Counted from the first letter of the stretch, positions 9,242 through 17,241 are shown. The stretch: DNA of 64,000 nucleotides from Salarchaeum japonicum (GCF_020614395.1 NZ_CP085324.1:1431564-1495563); one strand, 5' to 3'. Notes: generated by a model from the letters alone, not told the origin. A program made the numbers and translations.

Positions 9242-9970
9242 GTGACGGTTGGTTTGGTCCTCCCCGCGTACGAGCCGGACACCGGAAAACTCCGGTCGTA
9301 CGTGGACGCCCTCCTCGACGTTCTCGAGCCCGCTGTCGTCCGCATCGAGCTCGATGCACCGGGCGGCTCCAGCCTGTCGTTTCCCGAGTACGACGCCGTC
9401 GAGGTGAACGTCGTCGGGGAGCGCCGGGGGAAGGGCCTCGCGATTACGCAGGGATTCGAGTCCTTGGACACGAACGTGCTCGCGTTCGCGGACGCGGACG
9501 GCAGCACGCCCGCCGACTCCATCGCCGACGTAGTCCGGGCGGTCGACGACGCGGACGTGGCGGTCGGCTCTCGAAGACATCCCGAATCCCGGATTCAGAC
9601 GCATCAGAGCGTGCTGCGGCGGAAGCTCGGTGACGCGTTCGCGTGGGGAAGCCGCGTCCTCCTCCCGGTCACCCTCTCAGATTACCAGTGCGGAGCGAAG
9701 GCGCTCACCCGCGACGCCTGGCACACAGCCCGCGACTTCCTCTACGAACCCGGGTTCGCGTGGGACGTGGAACTCGTGACGGTGGCGGACGCGCGCGGCC
9801 TCGACATCGCGGAAGTCCCCGTCGAGTGGGAGGACGACCCGCGTTCGACCGTGGACACGCGGGAGACCGTGAAGGAACTCGCGCGAACGGTCATCTCGCT
9901 CCGGGGACGGTACGCGAGTATCGCGGACGGAACCGAACACCTCTCTCGAACGCGGTTGGTGGAGCGATGA
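9242..9970 (+). CDS. GT2-family glycosyltransferase (dolichyl-phosphate sugar synthase type)
   Basis: The 242-residue protein starts at a GTG. It has the short single-domain GT-A architecture of polyprenyl/dolichyl-phosphate sugar synthases: RRGKGLAITQGF followed by the metal-binding DAD at 84-86, and a DYQCGAKAL segment near 145. Such enzymes charge dolichyl phosphate with one sugar on the cytoplasmic face. The ATGA overlap with the GtrA-like gene at 9967 indicates translational coupling. A GT2 plus GtrA pair is a known arrangement in which GtrA is thought to help move the lipid-linked sugar. The sugar itself is not predictable. Confidence 0.88.
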   Translation: MTVGLVLPAYEPDTGKLRSYVDALLDVLEPAVVRIELDAPGGSSLSFPEYDAVEVNVVGERRGKGLAITQGFESLDTNVLAFADADGSTPADSIADVVRAVDDADVAVGSRRHPESRIQTHQSVLRRKLGDAFAWGSRVLLPVTLSDYQCGAKALTRDAWHTARDFLYEPGFAWDVELVTVADARGLDIAEVPVEWEDDPRSTVDTRETVKELARTVISLRGRYASIADGTEHLSRTRLVER

Positions 9971-10395
9971 CGCTCGCAGAAGACATCCAGGCGCTGATTC
10001 GGGGCGTGCGCGCGGGCCAGTTCCTCTCCGTCGGCATCGTCGGCGCGCTCTTCGACACCCTCGTCCTCACACTCGTCGTGGAGTTCGCCGGTATCGAGCC
10101 GTTCTGGGCGAAGTTCGTGAGCGCGGAAGCCGCCATCATCCTCATGTTCGTCGTGAACGACCGCTGGACGTTCTCCGAGGAGGCGGGCGGCGGCCTCGTC
10201 CCGACGGGAAAGCGGTTCGTGCGTTCGAACGTCGTGCGCGCCGGCGGCGTCGCGGTCGCGCTGTCCGTGCTCTACGTGCTCAACGGCTACTTCGGCGTCT
10301 GGTACGCGCTCGCGAACGTCATCGGCATCGGCGTCGGGTTCGTCGTGAACTACGTCGCGGAAAGCCTGTTCACGTGGCGCGTCCACATGGAGTAG
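9967..10395 (+). CDS. GtrA-like four-helix membrane protein
   Basis: The 142-residue integral membrane protein has four hydrophobic helices and the GtrA-family landmarks: an N-terminal RAGQFLSVGIVGALFDT, a NDRWTF segment after helix two, and a C-terminal NYVAESLFTWR. Its ATG overlaps the stop of the preceding glycosyltransferase (ATGA), so the two are co-translated. GtrA proteins are proposed to translocate polyprenyl-phosphate-linked monosaccharides across the membrane. A longer open frame upstream on this strand is the shadow of the glycosyltransferase and I excluded it. Confidence 0.88.
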   Translation: MTLAEDIQALIRGVRAGQFLSVGIVGALFDTLVLTLVVEFAGIEPFWAKFVSAEAAIILMFVVNDRWTFSEEAGGGLVPTGKRFVRSNVVRAGGVAVALSVLYVLNGYFGVWYALANVIGIGVGFVVNYVAESLFTWRVHME

Positions 10396-10415
10396 GAAAC
10401 GCCGAGAGAAGCATG

Positions 10416-10808
10416 TTAGTACGTTTCTACGTCTACGTTGAGACGTTCGAAGTCGGTGACGTTCCGCGTGAGCACGGGTTCGTCGACGACGTCCGCGGTC
10501 GCAGCGATGATGACATCGCCGTCCCCGACCGGCGTTCCGTCGTTCTGTAGCTCGCCGGCGAGCCGGCCGGCCTTCCGCATGACGACGCTGTCGGCGGGAT
10601 GAATCGGTTTCGAGGCGAGAACGGTCTCAACGGTCTCGCGTTCCGCCTCGGACTCTATCGCACGGGCGACGCCGTAGTGCAGTTCGAAGAGCGTCATCGC
10701 GGAAATCCGCTGTTGCACGAGATTGTTCTCCAGCTCGCGCGCCGTCGCAACGGCGTCCTCGTCGCCGTTCATCAGGTCGATGAGGAATAACGTATCGAGC
10801 AGCACCAC
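10416..10808 (-). CDS. vapC: PIN-domain ribonuclease toxin (VapC-like)
   Basis: The 130-residue protein has the acidic PIN active-site residues: D5 in the first strand, E42 in FELHYG, D96/D98 in VGDGDVIIAATA and D119 in TRNVTDF. PIN toxins cleave RNA, often tRNA or rRNA, and are neutralised by a partner. The start is a GTG that overlaps the stop of the upstream antitoxin-like gene by one base (TAGTG), a typical toxin-antitoxin arrangement. It lies on the opposite strand to its neighbours within the glycosylation region. The family is certain; the RNA target is unknown. Confidence 0.9.
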   Translation of the reverse strand: MVLLDTLFLIDLMNGDEDAVATARELENNLVQQRISAMTLFELHYGVARAIESEAERETVETVLASKPIHPADSVVMRKAGRLAGELQNDGTPVGDGDVIIAATADVVDEPVLTRNVTDFERLNVDVETY

Positions 10809-11044
10809 TACGCCTCCCGCACGTGCTCCGCCGTCTCTTCAAGGTCGTCCGCGCGTCGTGTCCGACGATCCTCGACGGCATCACGGAGTGCGTCCGCTTC
10901 CTCGTCACTGAGCACGCCAGCGATATCGAGGAGGGAGCGCTCGCCCGCGAGCCGGAGGACGACCTCGGAGAACGTCTCGTCCCCGCGCTTGTGCGCGGCG
11001 AGTCGCTCGTAGGCCTCCTCGGAGAGCCGGATACTCTTCGACAT
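10808..11044 (-). CDS. vapB: VapB-like antitoxin
   Basis: The 78-residue protein starts MSKSIRLSEEAYERL, the strand-helix pattern of archaeal VapB/DUF217-type antitoxins, which bind their own operator as ribbon-helix-helix dimers and hold the toxin with the C-terminal tail. A second ATG two codons upstream (11050) is possible; longer readings to 11209 lack any conserved sequence. The stop overlaps the VapC GTG start. The C-terminal half is highly charged and probably unfolded when not bound to the toxin. Confidence 0.85.
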   Translation of the reverse strand: MSKSIRLSEEAYERLAAHKRGDETFSEVVLRLAGERSLLDIAGVLSDEEADALRDAVEDRRTRRADDLEETAEHVREA

Positions 11045-11156
11045 ATGCATACAGTTGTATGCAGCCCTGCAAAGTCCTTTCGCCGGTATCGTGGCGCGTC
11101 CACGTCGAGTAGTCCGGGGCGATGCGTTGAAGCGGACGGCGCGTAACCATGCACGT

Positions 11157-11546
11157 ATGCCGGAGACGTTCACGCACGACATCGACGTGCAGTTCCGCGA
11201 CCTCGACACGCGCGTCCACGTGAACCACGTGATGTACGCGTCCTACTTCGAGCACGCGAAGGAACGGCTCTACGAGGAAGTGCTCGGAGTGTCGCTCGCG
11301 GACTCCCCGACGGTGGTGCGGTCGCTGAACGTGGAGTACCGGGATTCGATTCCACCCGACAGCACGGTGACCGCCGAGCTCTCCCCGATTTCGGTGGGGA
11401 AGAGCAGTCTCACCATCGACTACGAACTCCGCGTCGCGGGTGACGTGGTGGCGACCGGGCAGACGGTCTCCGTCTACCTGGACGAGGACGGCCGGCCGAC
11501 CGCGATTCCGGACGACTGGCGGGACGCCCTCGCCGACTACGAGTAG
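11157..11546 (+). CDS. Hotdog-fold acyl-CoA thioesterase (4HBT type)
   Basis: The 129-residue protein contains VQFRDLDTRVHVNHVMYASYFE at its N-terminus, matching the 4-hydroxybenzoyl-CoA thioesterase motif with D17 as the candidate catalytic aspartate, and H21/N23/H24 in the following turn. It hydrolyses acyl-CoA thioesters in the cytoplasm. I start it at 11157 because homology begins there; longer upstream readings are unrelated. It lies between the divergent VapBC pair and an AglJ-like gene and is not obviously part of either. Substrate unknown. Confidence 0.85.
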   Translation: MPETFTHDIDVQFRDLDTRVHVNHVMYASYFEHAKERLYEEVLGVSLADSPTVVRSLNVEYRDSIPPDSTVTAELSPISVGKSSLTIDYELRVAGDVVATGQTVSVYLDEDGRPTAIPDDWRDALADYE

Positions 11547-11587
11547 AACGGCAATCCTTTTCCACGCGCCACCGAGAGTACGGATAG

Positions 11588-12508
11588 ATGTACGGGGACG
11601 TGTGCGCGCTCATCCCGACCTTGAACGAGGCCGAGACCATCGGGAGCGTCATCGACGGCCTGCGCGAGGAGGGCCTGGAGAACGTCCTCGTCGCGGACGG
11701 CCACTCGACGGACGAGACGCGCGAAATCGCCCGCGACCACGGCGCGACCGTCTTCGAGCAGTCCGGCTCCGGGAAGGGCCAGGCCGTCCGGGAGGCGGTG
11801 CGGCGCATCGACGCCACCTACGTCCTCATGCTCGACGGGGACGGCACGTACCGCACCGAGGACGCGCCGACGGTGTTGGAGCCGGTGGTGTCGGGGGACG
11901 CAGACCACGTGGTCGGCGACCGGTTCGCGAACATGGAGTCGGGCGCGATGACGCGACTCAACCGGGTCGGGAACTCCCTCATCAATCGGGCGTTCGCCCG
12001 CATCCACGGCCACGACTACGAGGACATCCTCTCCGGCTACCGCGCGTTCACCCGGGAGTCGTTCGAGAAGATGAGCCTCACCGCGGACGGGTTCGGTATC
12101 GAGACGGAGATGGCGGTCGAGTGCGCGCGCCACAACCAGACCGTGCGCGTCGTGGACATCACGTACAAGCCGCGGCCCGAGGACTCGGAGACGAACCTCC
12201 ATCCCGTGACGGACGGCGCGCGCATCATCTACACGCTCTACCGGCTCGCGAAGACGAACAACCCCCTCTTCTACTTCGGGAGCGTCGGCGGCGGCGCGCT
12301 CCTCCTCAGCCTCGTGCTCGGCGTCTACGTCGGCTACGAGTGGTTCGTCCGGGGCGTCTCCCACAACGTCATCGCCGTCGCCGCCGGCGTCGCACTCCTG
12401 TTCGGCGTGCAACTCATCATGTTCGGCGTGCTCTCCGACCTCTTCGTCACCCTTCACCGCGAGCAGTTACGCCGCCTCGAACAACACCAAGAACGCTCAG
12501 AAGAGTGA
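11588..12508 (+). CDS. aglJ: AglJ-like GT2 glycosyltransferase (dolichyl-phosphate hexose step of N-glycosylation)
   Basis: The 306-residue protein has a GT2 catalytic domain (ALIPTLNEAETI at about 7-18, ADGHSTDET at 36-44, DGD metal site at 83-85, ILSGYRAFTRESFEKM near 150) followed by two C-terminal membrane helices at about 235-290. That layout and sequence match haloarchaeal AglJ, which adds the first sugar to dolichyl phosphate in S-layer and archaellin N-glycosylation. No AglB oligosaccharyltransferase is in the window. The 3' end overlaps the convergent gene at 12497 by 12 bp. The AglJ assignment is by resemblance; another dolichyl-phosphate GT2 is possible. Confidence 0.75.
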   Translation: MYGDVCALIPTLNEAETIGSVIDGLREEGLENVLVADGHSTDETREIARDHGATVFEQSGSGKGQAVREAVRRIDATYVLMLDGDGTYRTEDAPTVLEPVVSGDADHVVGDRFANMESGAMTRLNRVGNSLINRAFARIHGHDYEDILSGYRAFTRESFEKMSLTADGFGIETEMAVECARHNQTVRVVDITYKPRPEDSETNLHPVTDGARIIYTLYRLAKTNNPLFYFGSVGGGALLLSLVLGVYVGYEWFVRGVSHNVIAVAAGVALLFGVQLIMFGVLSDLFVTLHREQLRRLEQHQERSEE

Positions 12509-13159
12509 CTTCAGGCCCTTCGCCACGACGCGCGGAATGTTCTTGCGGGACGTGCGGTAGGCGTCGTCGAGCGCGCGCGCCGCGCCGTCCAACACGCCGG
12601 GGCCGTGTCCGGAGAGGATGCGCTCGGGTTCGAGGCCCCGGAGCGCTTTCGGCGGGAACGCGCGCAGCATCGGGTGGACGCCGATGCGCTCGTCGCCCGC
12701 CCGGAAGTACTCGGTGTCCCCGAGGACGTCGGCGACGACGAGCGTCTCCCCGTCGTACAGCGCGGCCTCCCGCCAGCCCGGCACGTCCACCGCGTGCAAC
12801 ACCTCGAACCCCGTGTCTTCGAGTTCGCCCGAGAACGGCGTGCTCGGCCCGGAGAGTTCGGGCGTGACGAAGCTCGGAACGTAGACGGGCGCGTCGTGGC
12901 GGTCGCCGAACGCGTCCGCGTCCCGCGCGTGCCGGTCGCTCAACACGACGACACCCGCCACCTCGCCGCCGAACTCGCCGACGAGGTCGTCCACACCGGG
13001 CGCGTCCACGGGGTCGATGACCCACGCGTCCCCGTCGATTTCGAGGACGTGACTCGCGCGCGCCATCGCCTCCTCCGGGTGGGCGATCCAGCCGACGCCG
13101 CCGTCGAACCGGTCTATCTCGCGGTACTCGTCCGCCGGCCCGTCCGCACGGATGACCAT
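12497..13159 (-). CDS. Metallo-beta-lactamase-fold protein with degenerate metal site
   Basis: The 220-residue protein resembles the metallo-beta-lactamase fold: a first strand with HVLEIDGDAWVIDPVD, a loop where HxHxDH is expected, a tyrosine-rich middle and a late ILSGHGPGVLDG. The metal loop reads LSDRHARDAD, so several of the usual histidines are replaced and hydrolase activity is doubtful. The C-terminal YRTSRKNIPRVV segment is basic. It converges with AglJ (12 bp overlap) and diverges from the cupin gene. No specific role can be given. Confidence 0.6.
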   Translation of the reverse strand: MVIRADGPADEYREIDRFDGGVGWIAHPEEAMARASHVLEIDGDAWVIDPVDAPGVDDLVGEFGGEVAGVVVLSDRHARDADAFGDRHDAPVYVPSFVTPELSGPSTPFSGELEDTGFEVLHAVDVPGWREAALYDGETLVVADVLGDTEYFRAGDERIGVHPMLRAFPPKALRGLEPERILSGHGPGVLDGAARALDDAYRTSRKNIPRVVAKGLKSLF

Positions 13160-13237
13160 ACGCCCGTTTGGGTCGCATCCCGGATACGTCTTCGTACCGC
13201 CCCCGAGAGTTTACGGGCTGGCCCGCAATCCATCGGT

Positions 13238-13714
13238 ATGAGCGACCACGAGTACGCGCGCGTCCACGTTCCCGACGTCGAGAGCACGCCGAACCCGACC
13301 CGGGAGAAGAAGGAAGTGGACGAGGCCGTCGGCGCGTCCAGGTTCGGGTTCAACGTCTACACTGCCGACCCCGGCGAACGCCTCCCCTGGGGCTACCACC
13401 GCCACCCCGACCACGAGGAACTGTTCTACGTCCTCGCGGGCGAACTCCGCGTCCAGACCGCGGACGGCACCGAACACCTGAACGCGGAGGACGCCTTCTT
13501 CGTCCCGGAGAACGCGCCCGTCTCCGCGGAAGCCGTCGGCGACCGACCGGCGCGCGTTGTCGCCGTCGGCGCGCCGAAGGACGCCGACGATGCAATAATC
13601 GAGGAGGAGTGCCCGGTCTGCGGCGAGGTGACGGGGCGAACGCACGACGTAGCGGGCGACGAGTACGTCTTGTACTGCGAGTCGTGCGGCGCGGAAGTGA
13701 CGCGGTTCGACTAA
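13238..13714 (+). CDS. Cupin-domain protein with C-terminal zinc ribbon
   Basis: The 158-residue protein has a cupin metal-binding motif WGYHRHPDHEELFYVLAG (H54, H56 and E60/E61), and a C-terminal CPVCGEV...CESCG zinc ribbon (C125, C128, C147, C150). The cupin part could bind a small molecule or a divalent metal; the ribbon suggests contact with nucleic acid or protein. Fusions of this kind are common uncharacterised haloarchaeal proteins. Its TAA shares bases with the TAG of the convergent glycosyltransferase gene (CTAA, four-base overlap). Function unknown. Confidence 0.8.
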   Translation: MSDHEYARVHVPDVESTPNPTREKKEVDEAVGASRFGFNVYTADPGERLPWGYHRHPDHEELFYVLAGELRVQTADGTEHLNAEDAFFVPENAPVSAEAVGDRPARVVAVGAPKDADDAIIEEECPVCGEVTGRTHDVAGDEYVLYCESCGAEVTRFD

Positions 13715-14823
13715 TCGACTTTCTCCGTCGTGTCGAACGTCTCCGGTTCGAACAGGTAGCCGAAGAGCGCGCCGAGCGCGTGCAACGCGTACACGAGCGG
13801 GGACGCGACGAACACGAGGTAGTCCCAGCGGTCGGTGTCCTCGTAGTAGGAGAGCCCGACCGCTATCCAGACGAACATGAACCCGACGAACGCCGCGGAG
13901 AACACGCGGAACTCGGTGCCGAACGCGACGTGGGGATTGTAGTAGTACCCGAGGAAGGTGATGACGGGCGCGAACGGACTGACGGCCCAGGACGCGTTCC
14001 GCACCGCGTACAGCACCCAGTAGCGCGGCGGCAACAGCCTGTCCTGGCCCTTCGTCCCGGCCTCCCAGCGCCGCCGCTGGAACACCATCTCGCGCACCGA
14101 CGGCGGCGCTTGGTTCCGAAAGCGCGTCTCCACCACGTCGAACGACGCCCCCCACTCCACGACCGCCTTCCACACGAACACGGTGTCCTCCACGAGCGAC
14201 GGGAACTCCCACGTCACCGCGTCCTCCACGGACTTCCGCACCGCGATACCGCCGCCCCACGCGTACAGCGGAATCCCGAGTTTCGGGAACGCGCGCTGTT
14301 CCACCTGGAACCCCATTCGGACGATTTCCGCCCAGTACGCCAACCGCGACCCCGTGTACGCGGGGTACTCGCGGAACTGCACGATGTCGCTGTCCGGCAG
14401 GCCGTCGAACCCCTCCATCCGGGTGTCCTCGTCGAGGTAGAGCACGAACTCGCGCTCGCAGGGGACGTGCCGGCGCGCCCACTCCAGCGCCCGGCCCTTC
14501 CGGGTCGCGATCGACTCCACGTCGTCCGGGACGACGTGCACGCTCGCGCCCGCGACGTCGATGGGGGATTCGGCGACGACGTGCACGTCCGTGAGTTCGT
14601 CCGGAATCGCGTCCACCGTCTCCTGCACCACGGACTCCGCGTCCACGGTGAGCACGCGCACCTGCACGTCGTCCGCGCCGTACTCCAGGGGCGGGGTCTC
14701 GTAGGAGCGCGCGAGCCACATCTCGTACGTCCAGAACCCCGCCGACGCCGTGTAGAGAGAAATCATCCCCCAGAGCACGACGGACGCGAGCGACGGCAGC
14801 CAGGACGGAACTCCCCCGAACAC
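13711..14823 (-). CDS. Membrane-anchored GT2-family glycosyltransferase (processive type)
   Basis: The 370-residue protein has an N-terminal membrane helix (about 9-30), a GT2 domain with metal site DED (131-133), ED at 212-213 and QRRRW at 249-253, then two or three C-terminal helices (about 285-355). The QxxRW motif is typical of processive synthases such as cellulose or hyaluronan synthase and of related mannosyltransferases. It is the last glycosyltransferase of the left region and is separated from the main cluster by unrelated genes. Substrate not predictable. Confidence 0.85.
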   Translation of the reverse strand: MFGGVPSWLPSLASVVLWGMISLYTASAGFWTYEMWLARSYETPPLEYGADDVQVRVLTVDAESVVQETVDAIPDELTDVHVVAESPIDVAGASVHVVPDDVESIATRKGRALEWARRHVPCEREFVLYLDEDTRMEGFDGLPDSDIVQFREYPAYTGSRLAYWAEIVRMGFQVEQRAFPKLGIPLYAWGGGIAVRKSVEDAVTWEFPSLVEDTVFVWKAVVEWGASFDVVETRFRNQAPPSVREMVFQRRRWEAGTKGQDRLLPPRYWVLYAVRNASWAVSPFAPVITFLGYYYNPHVAFGTEFRVFSAAFVGFMFVWIAVGLSYYEDTDRWDYLVFVASPLVYALHALGALFGYLFEPETFDTTEKVD

Positions 14824-14856
14824 GTCCGCCCAATCGACCGCGGGACGGTTAAACCC

Positions 14857-15153
14857 CTACAGTCGGTCGGTGTCCACGTCCACGCCCGGCGGCGTCACCA
14901 CGAGGAAGGAGCGAAAGTGCATCAGCGTCCCGCCCGCGTCCTTCACCGGGCCCGCGAACCCGCCCGCGAGGTCGTCGAGGTCGCCGTCCACCGCCAGCAC
15001 GAGCACGTTCCCCGCCTCCAGCTCGCCCAGCCACTCCTCGTCGCCCGTCTCCCCGTCGAGGACGCCGAGGACGACGCGGCCCTCGAAGTCCGAGTCGAGT
15101 TCGGGCGAGAGGTGTTCCTCCGCGCTCCGCAAGTCCAGTTCGAAGTCACTCAT
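14857..15153 (-). CDS. Small conserved haloarchaeal protein, function unknown
   Basis: The 98-residue acidic protein has no membrane segment or recognisable catalytic motif. It has alternating strands and acidic loops (FEGRVVLGVLDGETGDEEW, then VLVLAVDGDLDDLAGGF) and a closing strand SFLVVTPPGVDVDTDRL, giving a compact alpha/beta protein. I recognise the general pattern as one of the small haloarchaeal families of unknown function but not a specific one. The ATG at 15153 is preferred because the open frame upstream has no protein-like sequence. It is 72 bp from the divergent small gene at 15226. Confidence 0.75.
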   Translation of the reverse strand: MSDFELDLRSAEEHLSPELDSDFEGRVVLGVLDGETGDEEWLGELEAGNVLVLAVDGDLDDLAGGFAGPVKDAGGTLMHFRSFLVVTPPGVDVDTDRL

Positions 15154-15225
15154 AGGCGGGCGGACGCACCCCAGGGGCAAAAGTCGCCCCCTCCACTTAT
15201 GCCCGCGCGGCCACACGTCCCACGT

Positions 15226-15375
15226 ATGCCGAAAGTCCACCTCAGCGAGGAAACCATCGAGCGACTCGACCAGGTTCGGGACGACGACGAGTCCTACGAC
15301 GAGATCGTCGAGGAACTCATCAACATCTACGAGTCCGAAGAACTGACGCTCCACCACGGCGGCGACGGCGTCTAA
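15226..15375 (+). CDS. Small antitoxin-like (ribbon-helix-helix type) protein
   Basis: The 49-residue protein begins MPKVHLSEETIERLDQ, a strand-helix start like VapB-type antitoxins, followed by an acidic helix (YDEIVEELINIYESEEL). No toxin gene is adjacent. An alternative ATG at 15199 would add nine residues that do not look conserved. Its TAA overlaps the stop of the convergent gene by four bases (CTAA). It may be a free-standing small DNA-binding protein; the assignment rests on fold-like pattern only. Confidence 0.65.
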   Translation: MPKVHLSEETIERLDQVRDDDESYDEIVEELINIYESEELTLHHGGDGV

Positions 15376-15809
15376 GCCGCGGCCTCCCGAACCTCGTCCC
15401 AGCGACCGTTCTCTTCGAGTTTCTCCTGCAACGCGTCCGCGTACTCCTGCGCGAGCGCCGCGGCCTCCGACTCGCGCTCCTCGTCCGGCGAGTCGTCGCT
15501 CCCGCCGAGACCGAGCGCGCGCTTCACGCTCCCGAGAATCCCGCCGTCGTCGTCGGACTGCTGGCCGCCCGCCATCGCCGCCATCCCCGACTCGACGTTG
15601 TCGAGTTCGTCCATCACGTGCGTCAGGTTCGACGTGTCCGCGACGAGCCGCGCGCGCTCCGGGTCGCCGGGGTTCTCGATGTCGAACTCCACCGCGGTCA
15701 TCACGAGCCCCCACTGCTGGTTCGAGAACGAGGACGCCTCCACGCGGTTCCGGAACTCGTCGTCCACCCGCATCCGCTCGCCGACGATTCGGTCCTGCCA
15801 GTCGCTCAT
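15372..15809 (-). CDS. Conserved haloarchaeal protein of DUF5799 type, function unknown
   Basis: The 145-residue soluble protein begins MSDWQDRIVGERMRVDDEF, with conserved-looking SSFSNQQWGLVMTAVEFDI and a DTSNLTHVMDELDNVE helix, then a flexible acidic linker (QQSDDDGG, GGSDDSPDEERES) and a C-terminal helix. This resembles a haloarchaea-only family usually listed as DUF5799. I cannot assign an activity. It converges with the small gene at 15226 and has the first copy of a 96-bp direct repeat about 50 bp upstream. Confidence 0.75.
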   Translation of the reverse strand: MSDWQDRIVGERMRVDDEFRNRVEASSFSNQQWGLVMTAVEFDIENPGDPERARLVADTSNLTHVMDELDNVESGMAAMAGGQQSDDDGGILGSVKRALGLGGSDDSPDEERESEAAALAQEYADALQEKLEENGRWDEVREAAA

Positions 15810-15861
15810 ACCCGATGGGTGGACGGCCGGGGGCTTGAACGCCCGGGTTCGCGAGAGGGCT

Positions 15862-15957
15862 GTGTTTAGTTACGGATGACGAGTGAGGCGAGTGAATTTT
15901 GTGCCGGTTGCTGGGAGAAATCGCCCGCCTTACCGGGAGTAGCGTCTAGATTGATCT
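15862..15957. repeat. 96-bp direct repeat, copy 1
   Basis: This stretch matches 16284-16379 with about seven mismatches in 96 bp (roughly 93% identity), in the same orientation, 422 bp apart. It starts GTGTTTAGTTACGG and ends TTGATCT. It has a short open frame on the plus strand that is not shared in full by copy 2, so I do not call it coding. Read on the minus strand, it lies 45 bp downstream of the small membrane-protein gene at 16002-16229, so it may be the 3' tail of a duplicated gene unit. Confidence 0.9.
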
Positions 15958-16001
15958 GGGATTTCTATCAATTCCTCCCTCCCCCTCTTACTTCAGACTC
16001 C

Positions 16002-16229
16002 TTATATTCCAGTACCAATAATCGCAATGCCAAAGACAACCAAGAGAGGCCCTATAATGCGCCCTATAGCAACTGACGTTTCACTCATCTCGATTTGAGA
16101 CGGGCGTTGGGTCGTTCCCATGGATTTCAGCCACCGGTTCAGGAGATCGATAGAGGGATGGTTTATTGCGGAAAGTGCTCCGACCATGGCAAGGGCGAAG
16201 CCAAAAACCACGGCAACCCAGTCAACCAT
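16002..16229 (-). CDS. Small two-helix membrane protein (DUF6199-like)
   Basis: The 75-residue protein has two hydrophobic helices: VAVVFGFALAMVGALSAI (about 5-22) and IGRIIGPLLVVFGIAIIG (about 55-72). They are joined by a polar loop containing WLKSMGTTQRPSQIEMSE, a pattern like DUF6199 membrane proteins. A TATA-like ATTAATAT at 16255-16262 is about 28 bp upstream, which favours the ATG at 16229 over one at 16256. The gene is flanked by a 96-bp direct repeat on each side and is AT-richer than its neighbours. Function unknown. Confidence 0.7.
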   Translation of the reverse strand: MVDWVAVVFGFALAMVGALSAINHPSIDLLNRWLKSMGTTQRPSQIEMSETSVAIGRIIGPLLVVFGIAIIGTGI

Positions 16230-16283
16230 TATACTGCGTATCGCATTCGCCAGCATTAATATCTGGGAGAGAATTCTTTGGTG

Positions 16284-16379
16284 GTGTTTAGTTACGGATG
16301 ACGAGTGAGGCGAGTGAATTTTGTGCCGGTTACTGGGAGAAATCGCCCGCCTCGCCGGAAGTAGCGGCTGAATTGATCT
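16284..16379. repeat. 96-bp direct repeat, copy 2
   Basis: Second copy of the repeat at 15862-15957. The first 46 bp are identical between copies and most differences fall in the last 30 bp. It lies between the start of the small membrane-protein gene and the nitrilase-family gene at 16441. No open frame of the membrane-protein type remains upstream of it, so it could mark a lost second copy of that gene. Confidence 0.9.
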
Positions 16380-16440
16380 AGAGGTAACACTACCCGCACG
16401 AGCACCCCGAGTTTTTCCGCGCGGCCCGCGAGACCCCGGT

Positions 16441-17199
16441 ATGGTCACCGTCGCCGCCTGCCAGCTCGCCCTCGCCGACCTCGACGCGGACGCGAACCTC
16501 GACGCGATAACCGCCCGATTGCGCGGCCTTCCCGACGACGCCGGGGTCGCCGTCTTCCCCGAGTACGCGCTCACCGGGTTCGTCCCCGACGACCGAATCG
16601 AATCCGCCGCCCTCACCCGGGAGAGCGACCGGCTCGCCCGCCTCGACGCGCTCGCCGACACGCACGACACCGCGATTCTCGCGGGCTTCGTGGAGGACGC
16701 GGGCGACGCGTACCACAACACCGCCGTCTACGTCACGCCCGACGGCGACCGGACGTACTATCGAAAGCGCCACCTCTGGGCGGACGAAGCCGACGTGCTC
16801 GCGCCCGGCGACGAGCGCGTCATCGTCGAATCACCGCTCGGCCGCACGGGACTCGTGACGTGCTACGACCTGAACTTCGTCGCGGAGAGCGCGGCGTTCA
16901 CCGGCGACCGAGTGGACGCGCTGTTCGTCGTCGGCGCGTGGCCCGCGCCCTACGCGCAGAACTGGAACCTCCTCCTGCGAGCGCGGGCGCTCGACGGCGT
17001 GCGCTGGGTCGTCGGCGCGGGCCGAACCGGCCGCCGCGACCTCCCGGACGCGCGCGTCACCGACTACGCCGGCCAGTCCCGCGTGATTCGCCCCGACGGG
17101 AGCGTCCAGGCCGCGCTCAACCGCCGCGAAACCGACCTCGTCGCCGACATCGACCCCGACGACCTCGCCGACCACCGCGAGTTCATCCCCGTCGTGTAG
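16441..17199 (+). CDS. Carbon-nitrogen hydrolase (nitrilase superfamily)
   Basis: The 252-residue protein contains the Glu-Lys-Cys catalytic triad of the nitrilase superfamily: E41 in FPEYALTG, K109 in YYRKRHLW and C141 in GLVTCYDLNF. These cytoplasmic enzymes hydrolyse amides, N-carbamoyl compounds or omega-amides. The closest general type is the omega-amidase/N-carbamoyl amidohydrolase branch, but substrate cannot be chosen. It is followed 42 bp later by the acidic small gene. The start is the ATG after a purine-poor spacer, with no long leader. Confidence 0.88.
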   Translation: MVTVAACQLALADLDADANLDAITARLRGLPDDAGVAVFPEYALTGFVPDDRIESAALTRESDRLARLDALADTHDTAILAGFVEDAGDAYHNTAVYVTPDGDRTYYRKRHLWADEADVLAPGDERVIVESPLGRTGLVTCYDLNFVAESAAFTGDRVDALFVVGAWPAPYAQNWNLLLRARALDGVRWVVGAGRTGRRDLPDARVTDYAGQSRVIRPDGSVQAALNRRETDLVADIDPDDLADHREFIPVV

Positions 17200-17241
17200 C
17201 GGCCACACGGTTTTTTCCGGCCGCGCCCGCACCCACCGAGT

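Noticed and set aside
11440-12867. Long plus-strand frame across the AglJ-like gene
   Set aside because: The AglJ frame has GT2 motifs and membrane helices; this frame is Arg/Pro-rich and without motifs.
15876-16076. Small plus-strand frame starting in repeat copy 1
   Set aside because: The frame is not conserved beyond the repeat and the second copy stops early, so coding is unlikely.
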